Shown piece by piece: positions 5,741-14,631 of a DNA stretch of 20,117 nt. The DNA is from CAZLYK01 sp964563495. Its GTDB lineage: Bacteria > Acidobacteriota > Blastocatellia > RBC074. The notes below the pieces were generated by a model. It ran no database searches, was not told the origin of the DNA, and worked only from the letters and a program-made list of their open reading frames with translations. The stretch covers positions 1-20,117 of the forward strand of contig CAZLYK010000089.1 of NCBI GenBank assembly GCA_964563495.1, written 5' to 3'. The position numbers and the translations under genes are program-made. The number at the start of each line of letters is the position of its first letter. Position 1 is the first letter of the stretch.

Positions 5741-5806
5741 CAATGGGCAGGTAGCCGTCGGGACGTCATAGGAACTGACATCACTACATATAAAGGGGTA
5801 TGACTG

Positions 5807-6349
5807 ATGTGTTCTAGGTTGCTCAGGCCGTTGTTTGGCCTTCTTCTCTTATTCTTCCTTTGCTCATTTAACGTGCAGGCTGTTCAGATGCAGCGCGAAA
5901 GCTCCCTTCTCATCGTCCGAGGTGAGGTGGAAAAGCCTTTGCAACTCAGCCTGAGCGAACTGTCAAAGCTGCCACGCCGCACCGTTCGCGCTAAAAATCA
6001 CGACGGCAAGGAATGCAGTTATGAAGGCGTCGAGTTGCGTGAAATCCTGATTCGCGCCGGTGTGAAGTTCGGCAAGGAACTCAAGGGCAGGCGATTGGCT
6101 TCATTCGTCCTGGTGGAAGCGGCGGACAAGTATCAAGTGGTCTTCGCCCTTCCCGAACTGGACTCACTCTTCACAGATCGTGTGATTTTACTCGCTGATG
6201 TCTGCGACGGCGAACCATTGTCAGACTCTGATGGGCCTCTCCAAATAATCGCGCCTGATGAAAAGCGCCACGCCCGTTGGGTGCGTCAGGTCACTTCGTT
6301 AACCATTCTTCACGGTAAAATGGAAGGCGAAGGGGCGAAGCGCCAATGA
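5807..6349 (+). CDS. Exported molybdopterin-binding-fold protein (oxidoreductase-like)
   Basis: This 180-residue protein has a signal peptide (hydrophobic LFGLLLLFFLC core, likely cleavage after VQA near residue 25). The mature part resembles the sulfite-oxidase-type molybdopterin domain: LIVRGEVEKPLQLSLSEL (33-51), the YEGVELREILIRAG block (72-85) and the closing GPLQIIAPDEKRHARWVRQV. Stand-alone short versions of this fold are common as exported proteins and usually do not have the full oxidoreductase active site, so whether it binds Moco is unknown. Start at 5807 is supported by AAGGGG 8 nt upstream. No redox partner gene adjoins it; the following gene looks foreign. Confidence 0.8.
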   Translation: MCSRLLRPLFGLLLLFFLCSFNVQAVQMQRESSLLIVRGEVEKPLQLSLSELSKLPRRTVRAKNHDGKECSYEGVELREILIRAGVKFGKELKGRRLASFVLVEAADKYQVVFALPELDSLFTDRVILLADVCDGEPLSDSDGPLQIIAPDEKRHARWVRQVTSLTILHGKMEGEGAKRQ

Positions 6350-6434
6350 CCATTGTGTAGATGCTCTCGAACGCCACCTCGACCATATGGATCAATCCAC
6401 GCCAACGAAAAAGAAGGCAAGGAGGAAAAAAACC

Positions 6435-6854
6435 ATGGAACCGACCCTGCAGAAGCCCACGGACCTGCGCATGCACCGCTCCAAAGGAATAGCCATCGGC
6501 TTCTGGATCGTCACCGCGCTCTTCTGCCTGCAGATGAGCTTCACCGCCTACGCGCAACTGCGCCTGCCGCAGGTGGCGGAGGCGTTCACCCACCTCGGCT
6601 TCCCCTCCTACTTCCGGGTGGAGCTCTCGTGGGCCAAGCTCCTCGGCGTGGTGCTGCTGCTTGCGCCGGTGCCGGCGCGGCTCAAGGAGTGGGCCTACGC
6701 TGGCTTCGCCATCGACCTCGCCTCGGCGCTCATCGCCCACCTCTCGGTGGGCGATGGCCCAGAGGCGTGGGGCTGGGCGGCGGCCACTGGCGTGCTCTGG
6801 GGGCTCTCGTACTTCTTCTGGCGCCGCCTGCAGGCCACGCCGTCGAGCGCCTGA
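6435..6854 (+). CDS. DoxX-like family integral membrane protein
   Basis: The 139-residue product has four predicted membrane segments: about 17-37 (GIAIGFWIVTALFCLQM), 62-79 (AKLLGVVLLLAPVPARL), 83-99 and 104-120, with the LGFPSYFRVELSWAKLLG block typical of DoxX_2-type proteins. The function of this family is poorly defined. I chose the ATG at 6435, which has GGAGG 9 nt upstream, over the in-frame ATG at 6387. Third codon positions are almost all G or C, visibly richer than the genes on both sides, which suggests recent transfer from a high-GC donor such as a myxobacterium or actinobacterium. A GMC-oxidoreductase scrap of similar composition lies tail to tail with it, so both may have come in together. 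Confidence 0.82.
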   Translation: MEPTLQKPTDLRMHRSKGIAIGFWIVTALFCLQMSFTAYAQLRLPQVAEAFTHLGFPSYFRVELSWAKLLGVVLLLAPVPARLKEWAYAGFAIDLASALIAHLSVGDGPEAWGWAAATGVLWGLSYFFWRRLQATPSSA

Positions 6855-6862
6855 TCTTTCGC

Positions 6863-6961
6863 ATCCGCCGCGCGGTAGTCGATCATGGCCACCACCGCGT
6901 TTGGGTGGCCTCTGGGAACCGAAGGCATGACTGAGGTGTCGGCCACCCCAATGCTTTTACC
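6863..6961 (-). pseudogene. C-terminal fragment of a GMC oxidoreductase
   Basis: The minus strand encodes GKSIGVADTSVMPSVPRGHP, continuing NAVVAMIDYRAAD. This is the conserved C-terminal signature of GMC (choline dehydrogenase/glucose oxidase-like) flavoenzymes, where the histidine-asparagine region contributes to the active site. Only about 33 residues survive; the FAD-binding N-terminus and the rest are absent, and the sequence begins exactly where the DinB-family gene ends (stop at 6957-6959). It is therefore a relic joined at a recombination point. Confidence 0.65.
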
Positions 6962-7460
6962 CCCCGACCTGGTCACTCCTCAGCGCTCCGTCGGACCCTA
7001 GCGCCTTCTTCAGGAGTACCATCTGGCCAGCATGATAGAGATTGTGCTGCGTTATGCCAATGAACTGCGTATAGGCAGTGTAGGGAACCTCGGGGACCAG
7101 TGGCTGGTCCAGACGCTCTCCAGGAAAGCTCTTTACTGCATGTCTTAGGTCCTCGTTCAATTGTTTCAGCACGCGGATGGAATTACTCCAGTTCTCGGCG
7201 CTGGGCTCTGGCACAGAGGGCCAGTCCTCAGGCTCTGTCAGTTGCCTCCCATCTCCGCCGAGCCGCCGCAGGATCAAGCCATACGTGCCGCACAGATGCA
7301 GAACCAGCTCCCAGATACTGTGCGCACCGGCGATAGGATGTGCTGCTGCTTGCTCCGCAGAGACGCCTTCAAGGGCTTCGAGAACGGACGGGCCATGCCA
7401 CGCCTCACCCTCAAGTGCCCGCCCCAACTGTTCTTCCAGCCTACTTAGCTCAGCCTGCAC
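6957..7460 (-). CDS. DinB-family (DinB/YfiT-like) putative metal-dependent protein
   Basis: Starting from GTG at 7460, which has AAGGAGG a few bases upstream, the product is 167 residues, the usual length for the DinB/YfiT four-helix fold. An upstream ATG at 7574 would add an unlikely N-terminus. Diagnostic blocks are AHSIWELVLHL (first metal histidine) and QHNLYHAGQMVLLKKAL near the end, giving the H...HxxxH pattern that holds a divalent metal. Members act as thiol-dependent transferases or have unknown roles; no substrate can be deduced. Its stop codon touches the GMC-oxidoreductase scrap. The upstream 243 bp to the nitrilase gene contain no supportable gene. Confidence 0.85.
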   Translation of the reverse strand: MQAELSRLEEQLGRALEGEAWHGPSVLEALEGVSAEQAAAHPIAGAHSIWELVLHLCGTYGLILRRLGGDGRQLTEPEDWPSVPEPSAENWSNSIRVLKQLNEDLRHAVKSFPGERLDQPLVPEVPYTAYTQFIGITQHNLYHAGQMVLLKKALGSDGALRSDQVGG

Positions 7461-7703
7461 GCCTCCCTCCTTATCTGACTTACATGATTCCGGGGGAATG
7501 ACAACTAACACGAAAGCACGCGGCGACCCCGCGGGGGGCAAAACAACATCCCCATAAATGGCCAAAGAACACACGATTATCGTTCGCCAGTCTTTCTTTT
7601 CATTGTCACCATTTCACCATCTGAGTCAATCAATCCGGGTTTCCAATTCCTGGAAAAGTCATCGGGGGGAACAAGATGGGCGAGTATCACCCGGAAGCGG
7701 TGA

Positions 7704-8513
7704 TTACCTCCGTGCATTCGTAAATTCTCGATATCGGTGGGGGGCATATCGAGAGGCCAGTAATCCGGTTGCTTCCTCGACATTGATGGCCTGGACCAGT
7801 ACGCCCTCCTGGCCATAAGGCAGGTAAGCCTGGCACTCGCCTGACGGGGCGATGAGACTTGTCGCCGATTCCTGGAAGCGCATCGCATAATTGACGCTGG
7901 CAAAGTAGATCGTGTTCTCCCTGCTGCGCATCATCATCGCTTTCTCATAGTAAGGCCCGCCGGCTTCGCCCCACTCGGTCAGACGGACGCCTCTCTGATC
8001 ACTGCCTGTATGTTGAGGATGAAAGACGATCTTGGCGCCCCGCACCGCCGCCCATCGCACCGTCTCGGGGTAGCGCCAGCCCTCGTGGCAAATCGCCACT
8101 CCAAACTTTACCCCTTTGATCTCGAATAGCTGCCGGGTATTTCCGGGTAGATAGAACTGATCTTCGGTCGGATCCAGTTGGTTCTTGGTTTGGTATCCCA
8201 GAATCCGGCCCCGGGAATCAATGACAAAGGCGGCGATTTGCCGGCCCGCCTCGGTGAGCCTTTCCATCCCGAGAATCGTGGCAATCGAATATATTCCTGC
8301 CCACTCCGCTACGGCTCGGAGCGCCTGTTGACATTGTGTATGATCAAGATGCAAGACTTCGAAATCCTGTCCTCGTAACCCTGGAAGATAAGCTTCAGGG
8401 AAACAGATGATTTCCGCGCCCTGGGCCGAGGCTTCAGACATAAGCCGCCTGATCTTATCCAGGCCTTCATCGAGGGTTGAAGCGATACGAGGCGACGCCA
8501 GTGCAATGATCAT
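7704..8513 (-). CDS. Nitrilase-superfamily carbon-nitrogen hydrolase
   Basis: This 269-residue cytoplasmic enzyme has the full Glu-Lys-Cys catalytic set: Glu40 in CFPEAYLPG, Lys110 in YQTKNQLDPTEDQFYLPG and Cys142 in FGVAICHEGWRYPE. It belongs to the C-N hydrolase (amidase/omega-amidase/carbamoylase-like) superfamily; the substrate cannot be told from sequence alone. Length is normal. The ATG at 8513 has GGAGG about 7 nt upstream. It is divergent from the RND efflux operon and seems to be transcribed alone, though the DinB gene follows on the same strand after about 240 bp. Confidence 0.9.
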   Translation of the reverse strand: MIIALASPRIASTLDEGLDKIRRLMSEASAQGAEIICFPEAYLPGLRGQDFEVLHLDHTQCQQALRAVAEWAGIYSIATILGMERLTEAGRQIAAFVIDSRGRILGYQTKNQLDPTEDQFYLPGNTRQLFEIKGVKFGVAICHEGWRYPETVRWAAVRGAKIVFHPQHTGSDQRGVRLTEWGEAGGPYYEKAMMMRSRENTIYFASVNYAMRFQESATSLIAPSGECQAYLPYGQEGVLVQAINVEEATGLLASRYAPHRYREFTNARR

Positions 8514-8667
8514 GAATGACCTCCGAGGATAATGGATTCCGTTATTGTCTAATCTATAGTGAGAAATGGGTGAAAGCCCAATGTTTGGCGCGCGTCGTTT
8601 AGACCAAGTAATCGGACTCTTGCGCCCTGCCCCGTTTTTTCAAGACGATATCGAATTGCCGATTTAA

Positions 8668-8715
8668 TTGGAACCGGTTCAAAGGTCAAGCATTTTTTCG
8701 AATGCGATGTAATAT
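8668..8715 (+). promoter_or_regulatory. Candidate promoter and palindromic operator of the RND efflux operon
   Basis: GAACCGGTTC (8671-8680) is a perfect 10-bp palindrome, extending imperfectly to TTGGAACCGGTTCAAA. Directly after it come a possible -35 TCAAGC (8686-8691) and -10 TAATAT (8710-8715, 18-nt spacing), 60 bp before the first efflux gene. This is the layout expected for a repressor- or activator-controlled efflux promoter, but no regulator gene adjoins it. The 244-bp region 8514-8757 holds nothing else I recognise. Confidence 0.4.
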
Positions 8716-8775
8716 GCAGCGTCTTATCTGATATGGTTCCGCTGTCAAAACTTAATATTGCTGATGGGGTTCGCC

Positions 8776-10074
8776 ATGATGATGCGTACTATGTTACTTG
8801 CCACTTTCCTGGTTTGTCCCGCGGCGGCGCAGCCAGCTGCTCCAGTTCCATCCGTGAACGGTCCGCTGAGTTTGGAAGATTGCCTTCGTCTGGCGGAATC
8901 GGCGCCGAATGCAGTCGGCATCGCCCGGCGAGAACGCGAGATTGCCGATCGCGATCTGACGCAGGCGCGCGCCGGACTGCTGCCGCAGGCGCACATCCAA
9001 AACGGCTTCACATACAACAGCCCCAACTTGAATGACCGGTCAACCTTTAGTTTCATTCCGCTGAACGGCATTCGCGAATATGCCATGCTCGGTACGGTCA
9101 CGGAGGAGTTCGACACGTCGGGTCGCTTGCGCGCCGAGTTGCAGAAAGCCCGGTCGAACCTGGATGTCGCCCGTCTCAACCTGGAAATCACGCGGCGCGA
9201 TCTGCGGCGGGCGGTCGCCATTGCTTACTATCGCCTGCTGCTGACACGGCATCTGGCCGGCGTCATCGGCGAAGTGTTGAAGGAGAGTCGCAGCTTTGAA
9301 CAGCGCACCAAGCTGCTGTATGAAAGCGGCGAAGCGGCGCGGGCAGACCTGGTCAAGGCTTCGGCGCAGGCTGCTTTCCTGCAACAGGCGCTGGCGGAGG
9401 CAGAGCTGGAGGCAAGCCTGGCGAATCAGGAATTGGCCTCTTTTTGGACGAAGGATGTCGGCGAGCCGTTGAAGATTGCTGATGTGCTGGATGAGCCGCC
9501 ACCCGCGCCGGAAACTGAGCCGGCGCCAATCAACACCGCGCCCTATTTGAAGCGGTTTGAATTCAATCTGCTCGACGCTCAGCGGCGCAGCTTCGAGGCG
9601 GATGCGCGGCGCGCCAGATCGGCGCTTCTGCCGCAGTTCAGTTTTGTCTTCCAGTATGGGATTGATTCGACGGCGCTGCGTTGGCGAGATCGGGGATATG
9701 CCGGGTATTTCAATCTGCGGATTCCCGTCTTCGACTGGTTCCGGGCGCGCAGCCAGACGCAGCAGTTCAAGTTGCGGACGGAACAAGTTGAAACCAACCG
9801 CGCCATTACGGAGCGGGCTTTCTCGCGCGATTACCAAAATGCCCGCGCCCGCGTGCAGCGGCTGTTTGAGCAGATCGCGCTGGCTCGGGAGCAGGTCAGG
9901 CTGGCCGGGGAAGACCTCAGCCTGAGTCGCCTGCGATATGAGGCCGGCGAGGGCGCGGCGCTCGATGTCGTCACCGCACAAACCCAGCTTGCGCAGGCGC
10001 GCAACAATTATTACACCAGCCTGGCGAACTATCTGAATGCGAGAGCCGATCTGGAGGTGGCTTCCGGCAAATGA
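8776..10074 (+). CDS. TolC-like outer-membrane efflux protein
   Basis: The outer-membrane channel of a tripartite exporter, about 432 residues. It has a signal peptide (MMMRTMLLATFLVCPAAAQ), then LSLEDCLRLAESAPNAV, the standard opening of the OEP domain, and two repeated halves rich in long amphipathic helices, the second ending LSRLRYEAGEGAALDVVTAQ and TQLAQARNNYYTSLANYLNA. The start is uncertain: TTG at 8758, ATG at 8764 or one of three ATGs at 8776-8782 are in frame; I prefer 8776, which has GGGG 6 nt upstream and gives a normal signal peptide. Its stop overlaps the adaptor start (ATGA), so the genes are translationally coupled. Confidence 0.92.
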   Translation: MMMRTMLLATFLVCPAAAQPAAPVPSVNGPLSLEDCLRLAESAPNAVGIARREREIADRDLTQARAGLLPQAHIQNGFTYNSPNLNDRSTFSFIPLNGIREYAMLGTVTEEFDTSGRLRAELQKARSNLDVARLNLEITRRDLRRAVAIAYYRLLLTRHLAGVIGEVLKESRSFEQRTKLLYESGEAARADLVKASAQAAFLQQALAEAELEASLANQELASFWTKDVGEPLKIADVLDEPPPAPETEPAPINTAPYLKRFEFNLLDAQRRSFEADARRARSALLPQFSFVFQYGIDSTALRWRDRGYAGYFNLRIPVFDWFRARSQTQQFKLRTEQVETNRAITERAFSRDYQNARARVQRLFEQIALAREQVRLAGEDLSLSRLRYEAGEGAALDVVTAQTQLAQARNNYYTSLANYLNARADLEVASGK

Positions 10075-11309
10075 AAACTCGAATGATCTTTTTCTGTACC
10101 TGTCTGCTGCTGACCGCCTGCAAAGCCAAACAGGATGAGGCTGAGCCTAAACCAGTCGTCGAAGTGAAAACGGCGAAGGCCGAGATCGCCGATCTGCGCC
10201 TTTCAGCCCAGGCCCCGGCGACGATCTTCCCGCGCGAGCAAGCCAACATTGGGTCGCGCATGACCGCGCGGATCCTCAGGCTGAATGCGAAGAAGGGCGA
10301 TTACGTCGCAGCGGGAATGCTGCTGGCGCAACTAGAGGACCGCGACCTGATCGCGCAGCGCGAGGAGGCGAAAGCCGCGCTGGCCAATGCTGAAGCGAGC
10401 CTGCAAAAGATCAGGTCGGGCACACTCCCGACCGAAGTGGAGCGCGCACGCGGGCAGTTGGCGACAACTAAAGCCGCGCTCGATCAGGCGCAGAAGAATT
10501 ACGACCGCCGCAAGGAGTTGTTTGAAAAAGGGGGCATCCCCCAACGTGAGGTGTTGGTCAGCGAGACTGAACTCGCGCAGGCGAAGACCGCCCACGAAGT
10601 GGCGGAAAAATCGCTCAAACTGCTCCAAACTCAATCCAGCGGCCTAGACATTCAGATCGCCCAGAGCAACCTTGATCAGGCCAAAGCGCGGCTCGCGCAA
10701 TCGGTCGCTCAGCTCGAATTCGCGGTTATCCGCAGCCCTTTCGCTGGCGTCATCACCGAACAGACGATGTTTCCAGGCGATTTGGCCAAACCCGACACGG
10801 CGATCTTTACCGTCATGGATTTGTCAGTTGCCGTCGCGCGCGCCCAGATCCAGGAGGCGCAGGGCGGCGGCATCCGCAAGGGGCAGGGTTGCAGCTTCGC
10901 CCCGGCGGACGCGCACGATACTATGTTCACCGGGCGCATCTCGGTGATTAACCAGGCAGTTGATCCGCAGCGCCGCACCTTTGAAGTCTGGTGCGAAATT
11001 CCGAACGCGCAACGCAGATTAAAAAGTGGAGTTTTCGGGAGCCTGAGCATCACGACCGGCGCGGCTGCGCAAAGCGTCGTCGTGCCGGTGAGCGCGGTGC
11101 AGTTCGCCGAAGGCGAGCGCAAAGGCACGGTCATGGTCGTGGACGACAAGCGCATTGCACACGTGAAAGAAGTGCAGATAGGCGAAGTGATTGAAGGGAG
11201 GGTGAGAATCCTCGGTGGGCTAAACGGCGGCGAGACGGTCGTCATCGAAGGCGGCTACAGCTTGCCCGACGGCACGGAGGTTCGCGTTGCCACGGAGAAG
11301 CAACCATGA
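10071..11309 (+). CDS. RND efflux periplasmic adaptor (membrane fusion) lipoprotein
   Basis: The 412-residue protein begins with a lipoprotein signal whose LTAC lipobox puts the lipidated cysteine at position 17. It is followed by the lipoyl/barrel-sandwich half (ARILRLNAKKGDYVAAGMLL), a long alpha-helical coiled-coil hairpin (about 100-210, many Ala/Gln/Lys heptads) and the second lipoyl half with FAVIRSPFAGVITEQTMFPG. Beta-barrel and membrane-proximal domains then run to the C-terminus (VVPVSAVQF, GGLNGGETVVIEGGYSLPDG). It bridges the permease and the TolC-like channel. Both ends overlap neighbours by 4 bp (ATGA), giving one operon. It has no metal-binding His/Met-rich extension, so a metal substrate is not indicated. 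Confidence 0.93.
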   Translation: MKTRMIFFCTCLLLTACKAKQDEAEPKPVVEVKTAKAEIADLRLSAQAPATIFPREQANIGSRMTARILRLNAKKGDYVAAGMLLAQLEDRDLIAQREEAKAALANAEASLQKIRSGTLPTEVERARGQLATTKAALDQAQKNYDRRKELFEKGGIPQREVLVSETELAQAKTAHEVAEKSLKLLQTQSSGLDIQIAQSNLDQAKARLAQSVAQLEFAVIRSPFAGVITEQTMFPGDLAKPDTAIFTVMDLSVAVARAQIQEAQGGGIRKGQGCSFAPADAHDTMFTGRISVINQAVDPQRRTFEVWCEIPNAQRRLKSGVFGSLSITTGAAAQSVVVPVSAVQFAEGERKGTVMVVDDKRIAHVKEVQIGEVIEGRVRILGGLNGGETVVIEGGYSLPDGTEVRVATEKQP

Positions 11310-14300
11310 CGGCTTCAGGAACGTCGGGTCTCAGCAGGTTCGTCGACGTTCACGGTCGCGCGCTGGTGCTGGTCTTTCTGAGCTTCGCGCTCGCGGGACT
11401 GGTCTTTACCTTCCGCACGCCGATCTCTCTCTTTCCACAGACCGATTTCCCACGCATCATCATCCTCGTCAACAACGGCATCCAGCCGGTCGACGTGCAG
11501 ATGTTGACCGTGACTCGCCCGATTGAAGAGGCGGTGCGCGCCGTGCCGGGCATTACCAATGTGCGGTCGGTCACCAGTCGCGGCGGGTCGGAGGTCAGTG
11601 TCTTGTTCCGCTGGGACGTGGATATCCTGCACGCGCTGCACCTGGTCCAGGGGCGCATCGCGCAGATTCAACCAAACCTGCCGCCGGACTCGCGCTTCTA
11701 TATCAATCGCCTGACATTTTCAGCCTTTCCGATGATCGGCTTCAGCATCACCTCGCCAAAACGATCGACCGCGGAGCTTTACGATCGCGCCTATTACGAA
11801 ATCTCGCCGCGTCTATATCGCTTGCCCGGCGTAGCCGAAACGCGCATCGTCGGCGGGCGTCCGCTCGAATACCACGTGCTGGTCGAGCCGGAAAAACTCA
11901 ACGGCTACGGCATACCATTGACGAAAGTGGTCGAGGCCATCCGCAAAACCAATCTCGTCGGCTCCGCCGGAATGGTGCAGGAGAATTACAAGCTCTACCT
12001 GACGACGGTCACGGGGTTGCTCAAGCAGAAAGGGCAGATCGAAGACGTGGTCGTGGACGTGGTCAAAGGCACGCCGGTCTACATCAAAAACCTGGCGCGG
12101 GTCGAGACGGGCGAGAAGCCAATCTATAACGTGGTCACGGCTGATGGCCTGCCCGCCGTGCTCGTCAACGTAGTGCAGCAGCCCGACGGCAACGCGGTCG
12201 AAATCGCCGATGCGGTCAACCAGGAGTTGCGGGAGATTCGCAAGGCATTGCCGCCCGACATCCAGCTTGGCATCTTCTATGACCAATCGCTCAACGTGCG
12301 CGATTCGATTGCCAGCGTGACCGAAAGCATCCTGATCGGGCTGGCGCTTTCCATCGCCGTGCTGATCTTGTTTTTAAAGAGCTGGCGCACGACGTTTGTC
12401 GCAGCGCTGGTGATTCCGATCGCCGTGCTGATCGCAGTCGTCTTTATGAAGCTCTTCAATATGAGCTTCAATGTCATGACGCTCGGCGGGATCGCGGCCT
12501 GCATCGGAGTGGTGATTGACGACGCCATCGTCATGGTCGAAAACATCGTCGTCCATCTCTCTCTGGGACAGTCTCCGCGCGAAGCCGCGATGAGCGCGAT
12601 TGCTGAACTGACCCCCGCACTGATCGGTTCGACCCTCACGCCGATTATGGTTTTCGCGCCGCTGGTCTTCATCGGCGGTATCACGGCGGTCTTCTTCCGC
12701 GCACTGGCGCTGACGCTGGTGACGTCGCTGCTGGCCTCGCTCTTCCTGGCGATCTTTTTCACGCCGGTGCTGGCACGCGTTCTCTTCAAACAGCGTGGAA
12801 CCACCACTCTCAACATTGAAGAAGCCGAACAGGCCGGCGAAGGCCGTATCCTGCGCTGGCTGACCTCGCGATACGCGGCGGCGCTGCACTGGTCGCTGCG
12901 CCATGCCCGGTTGACGCTGCTGGCTTCAGCGGTCGTGGTCGCGGCGATGGTCTGGCTCTATTTCCACATCGGCAGCGGCTTTCTGCCCGAAATGGATGAA
13001 GGTGCATTCGTGCTCGATTATAAGATGCCCGAAGGCACATCGCTCGAAGAGGGCAGCCGCGTGCTCGGCCAGGTCGAGCGTATTTTGAAAGCGACGCCGG
13101 AGATTGAGAGCTATTCGCTACGCTTGGGCGCGCGGCTGGCGCTCGCCACCGCTGAGCCGAACTTCGGCGATTTCCTCATCAAGCTCAAGCGCGATCGCCG
13201 GCGGCCGACCGATGAAGTCATTTCGGAATTGCGGCGGAAGATCGCCGAGAGCCAGCCGGTGCTGGAAGTCGAGTTTCCCTTCATCCTCGAAGACCTGATC
13301 TCAGACTTGATGGCCTCGCCTGAACCGATCGAGATCAAGATTTTCCACCCTGACGACGCTACCTACCGTGAGGCGGCCAAACAGGTCGCCGAGTGGCTGC
13401 CCAAAGTAAATGGCGTCGTTGACATCGCCGACCGCACCACCCTGATTGGCCCGGCGCGCAATTTCCGCGTTAATCTCGAAAAGGCACGGCTGGCGGGTTT
13501 CAACGTGCAGGACGTGCTCGATTTGCAAACGGCGATTCTCGACGGCGAAGTCGCCTCGCAGATGATCCGCGACAACCGTATGATCGGCATCCGCGTGCGC
13601 TACCCGGCGGAGTACCGCTCCAGTTCCGACAAGTTGAAAGGCCTGCTGCTGACCTCGCCCAATGGCGCTACCGTGCCGCTTTCAAGCATTGCCGATCTGG
13701 AAACGGATGAGGCGACTTATGAGATTCGGCGCGATAACCTGCGCAACTTCTCCGCCGTCACGGCGCGGCTGGAGGGGCGCGACCTCGGTACGGCGGTGGA
13801 CGAGATCAAGCGGCGCATCCGCAAAGAGGTCAATCTCCCGCCCGGGACGGAGATTGAATACGGTGGGCAGTACCAGATTCAGCAGGAATCGTTTCAGGGG
13901 CTGACGACCGTGCTGCTCATGTCCATCCTGCTTATCTTTATCATCCTGGTGTTTGAATTCCGGTCCTTCTCCCACCCGATCGCGATTCTGATCGCGACGA
14001 TCCTGTGCGGCTTCGGCGCGCTGCTGGCGCTTTATTTCACCGGCACGGCGCTCAACATCTCGTCGTTTATGGGCGCGATCATGGTCATCGGGATCGTCCA
14101 TAAAAACGGCATCCTCATGCTCGACTCCGAACAGCACTTTACCGGACAAGGTCTGGAATTGCGCGAGGCCATCTTCCAGGCCGGGCGGCGACGGTTGCGT
14201 CCGATCCTCATGACGGCTCTGGCGACGATCTTCGGCATGCTGCCGCTGGCGTGGGGCGTCGGTTCCGGCGCACAGCTTTTGCAGCCATTGGCAATTGCCG

Positions 14301-14386
14301 TGATCGGCGGGGTAACAGTCTCGATGATCCTCTCGCTGCTGGTGACGCCGGTAATCTTCTACCTGCTGCGCAAGCGCGGTCTATAA
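11306..14386 (+). CDS. RND efflux transporter permease (HAE1-like)
   Basis: The 1026-residue inner-membrane proton-driven pump has the usual length and plan: TM1 near residue 20, a large periplasmic loop, TM2-TM6, a second loop, and TM8-TM12. The TM4 motif GVVIDDAIVMVEN carries the paired aspartates (405, 406) of hydrophobe/amphiphile (HAE1) pumps, not the single Asp with Gly of heavy-metal CzcA/CusA pumps. The TM10 lysine equivalent is present in GIVHKNGILMLD. Substrate cannot be inferred; drugs, lipids or other amphiphiles are possible. It ends 128 bp before the assembly gap, and no clear terminator is visible in 14387-14513. Confidence 0.94.
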   Translation: MTASGTSGLSRFVDVHGRALVLVFLSFALAGLVFTFRTPISLFPQTDFPRIIILVNNGIQPVDVQMLTVTRPIEEAVRAVPGITNVRSVTSRGGSEVSVLFRWDVDILHALHLVQGRIAQIQPNLPPDSRFYINRLTFSAFPMIGFSITSPKRSTAELYDRAYYEISPRLYRLPGVAETRIVGGRPLEYHVLVEPEKLNGYGIPLTKVVEAIRKTNLVGSAGMVQENYKLYLTTVTGLLKQKGQIEDVVVDVVKGTPVYIKNLARVETGEKPIYNVVTADGLPAVLVNVVQQPDGNAVEIADAVNQELREIRKALPPDIQLGIFYDQSLNVRDSIASVTESILIGLALSIAVLILFLKSWRTTFVAALVIPIAVLIAVVFMKLFNMSFNVMTLGGIAACIGVVIDDAIVMVENIVVHLSLGQSPREAAMSAIAELTPALIGSTLTPIMVFAPLVFIGGITAVFFRALALTLVTSLLASLFLAIFFTPVLARVLFKQRGTTTLNIEEAEQAGEGRILRWLTSRYAAALHWSLRHARLTLLASAVVVAAMVWLYFHIGSGFLPEMDEGAFVLDYKMPEGTSLEEGSRVLGQVERILKATPEIESYSLRLGARLALATAEPNFGDFLIKLKRDRRRPTDEVISELRRKIAESQPVLEVEFPFILEDLISDLMASPEPIEIKIFHPDDATYREAAKQVAEWLPKVNGVVDIADRTTLIGPARNFRVNLEKARLAGFNVQDVLDLQTAILDGEVASQMIRDNRMIGIRVRYPAEYRSSSDKLKGLLLTSPNGATVPLSSIADLETDEATYEIRRDNLRNFSAVTARLEGRDLGTAVDEIKRRIRKEVNLPPGTEIEYGGQYQIQQESFQGLTTVLLMSILLIFIILVFEFRSFSHPIAILIATILCGFGALLALYFTGTALNISSFMGAIMVIGIVHKNGILMLDSEQHFTGQGLELREAIFQAGRRRLRPILMTALATIFGMLPLAWGVGSGAQLLQPLAIAVIGGVTVSMILSLLVTPVIFYLLRKRGL

Positions 14387-14513
14387 TCCCGTCTATTTCC
14401 TTTTTGGAAGCCGGACGTTGTTTCGGCCCAAATCTGGAAGCCACCGTGGTGTTCTACATTTAACTCAAGGTGTCAAAAAATTTGCACAGACTGCATATGC
14501 ATCTGCCCTTATA

Positions 14514-14613
14514 NNNNNNNNNNNNNNNNNNNNNNNNNNNNNNNNNNNNNNNNNNNNNNNNNNNNNNNNNNNNNNNNNNNNNNNNNNNNNNNNNNNNNNN
14601 NNNNNNNNNNNNN
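14514..14613. other. Assembly gap (100 N)
   Basis: Exactly 100 undetermined bases, the conventional size for a scaffold join of unknown length. The efflux operon ends to its left and a metallopeptidase gene ends 19 bp to its right. Gene order across the gap should not be trusted. Confidence 0.99.
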
Positions 14614-14631
14614 GTCAGATCGCTGAGCCGA

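Noticed and set aside
8745..9981. Long minus-strand open frames opposite the TolC-like gene
   Set aside because: They mirror the codon bias of the plus-strand gene and have no domain similarity or start signals.
11306..14386. Heavy-metal (CusA/CzcA) assignment for the RND pump, tempting because of the arsenic genes
   Set aside because: TM4 has paired Asp residues as in HAE1 pumps, the adaptor has no metal-binding extension, and the ars genes are 5 kb away and unlinked.
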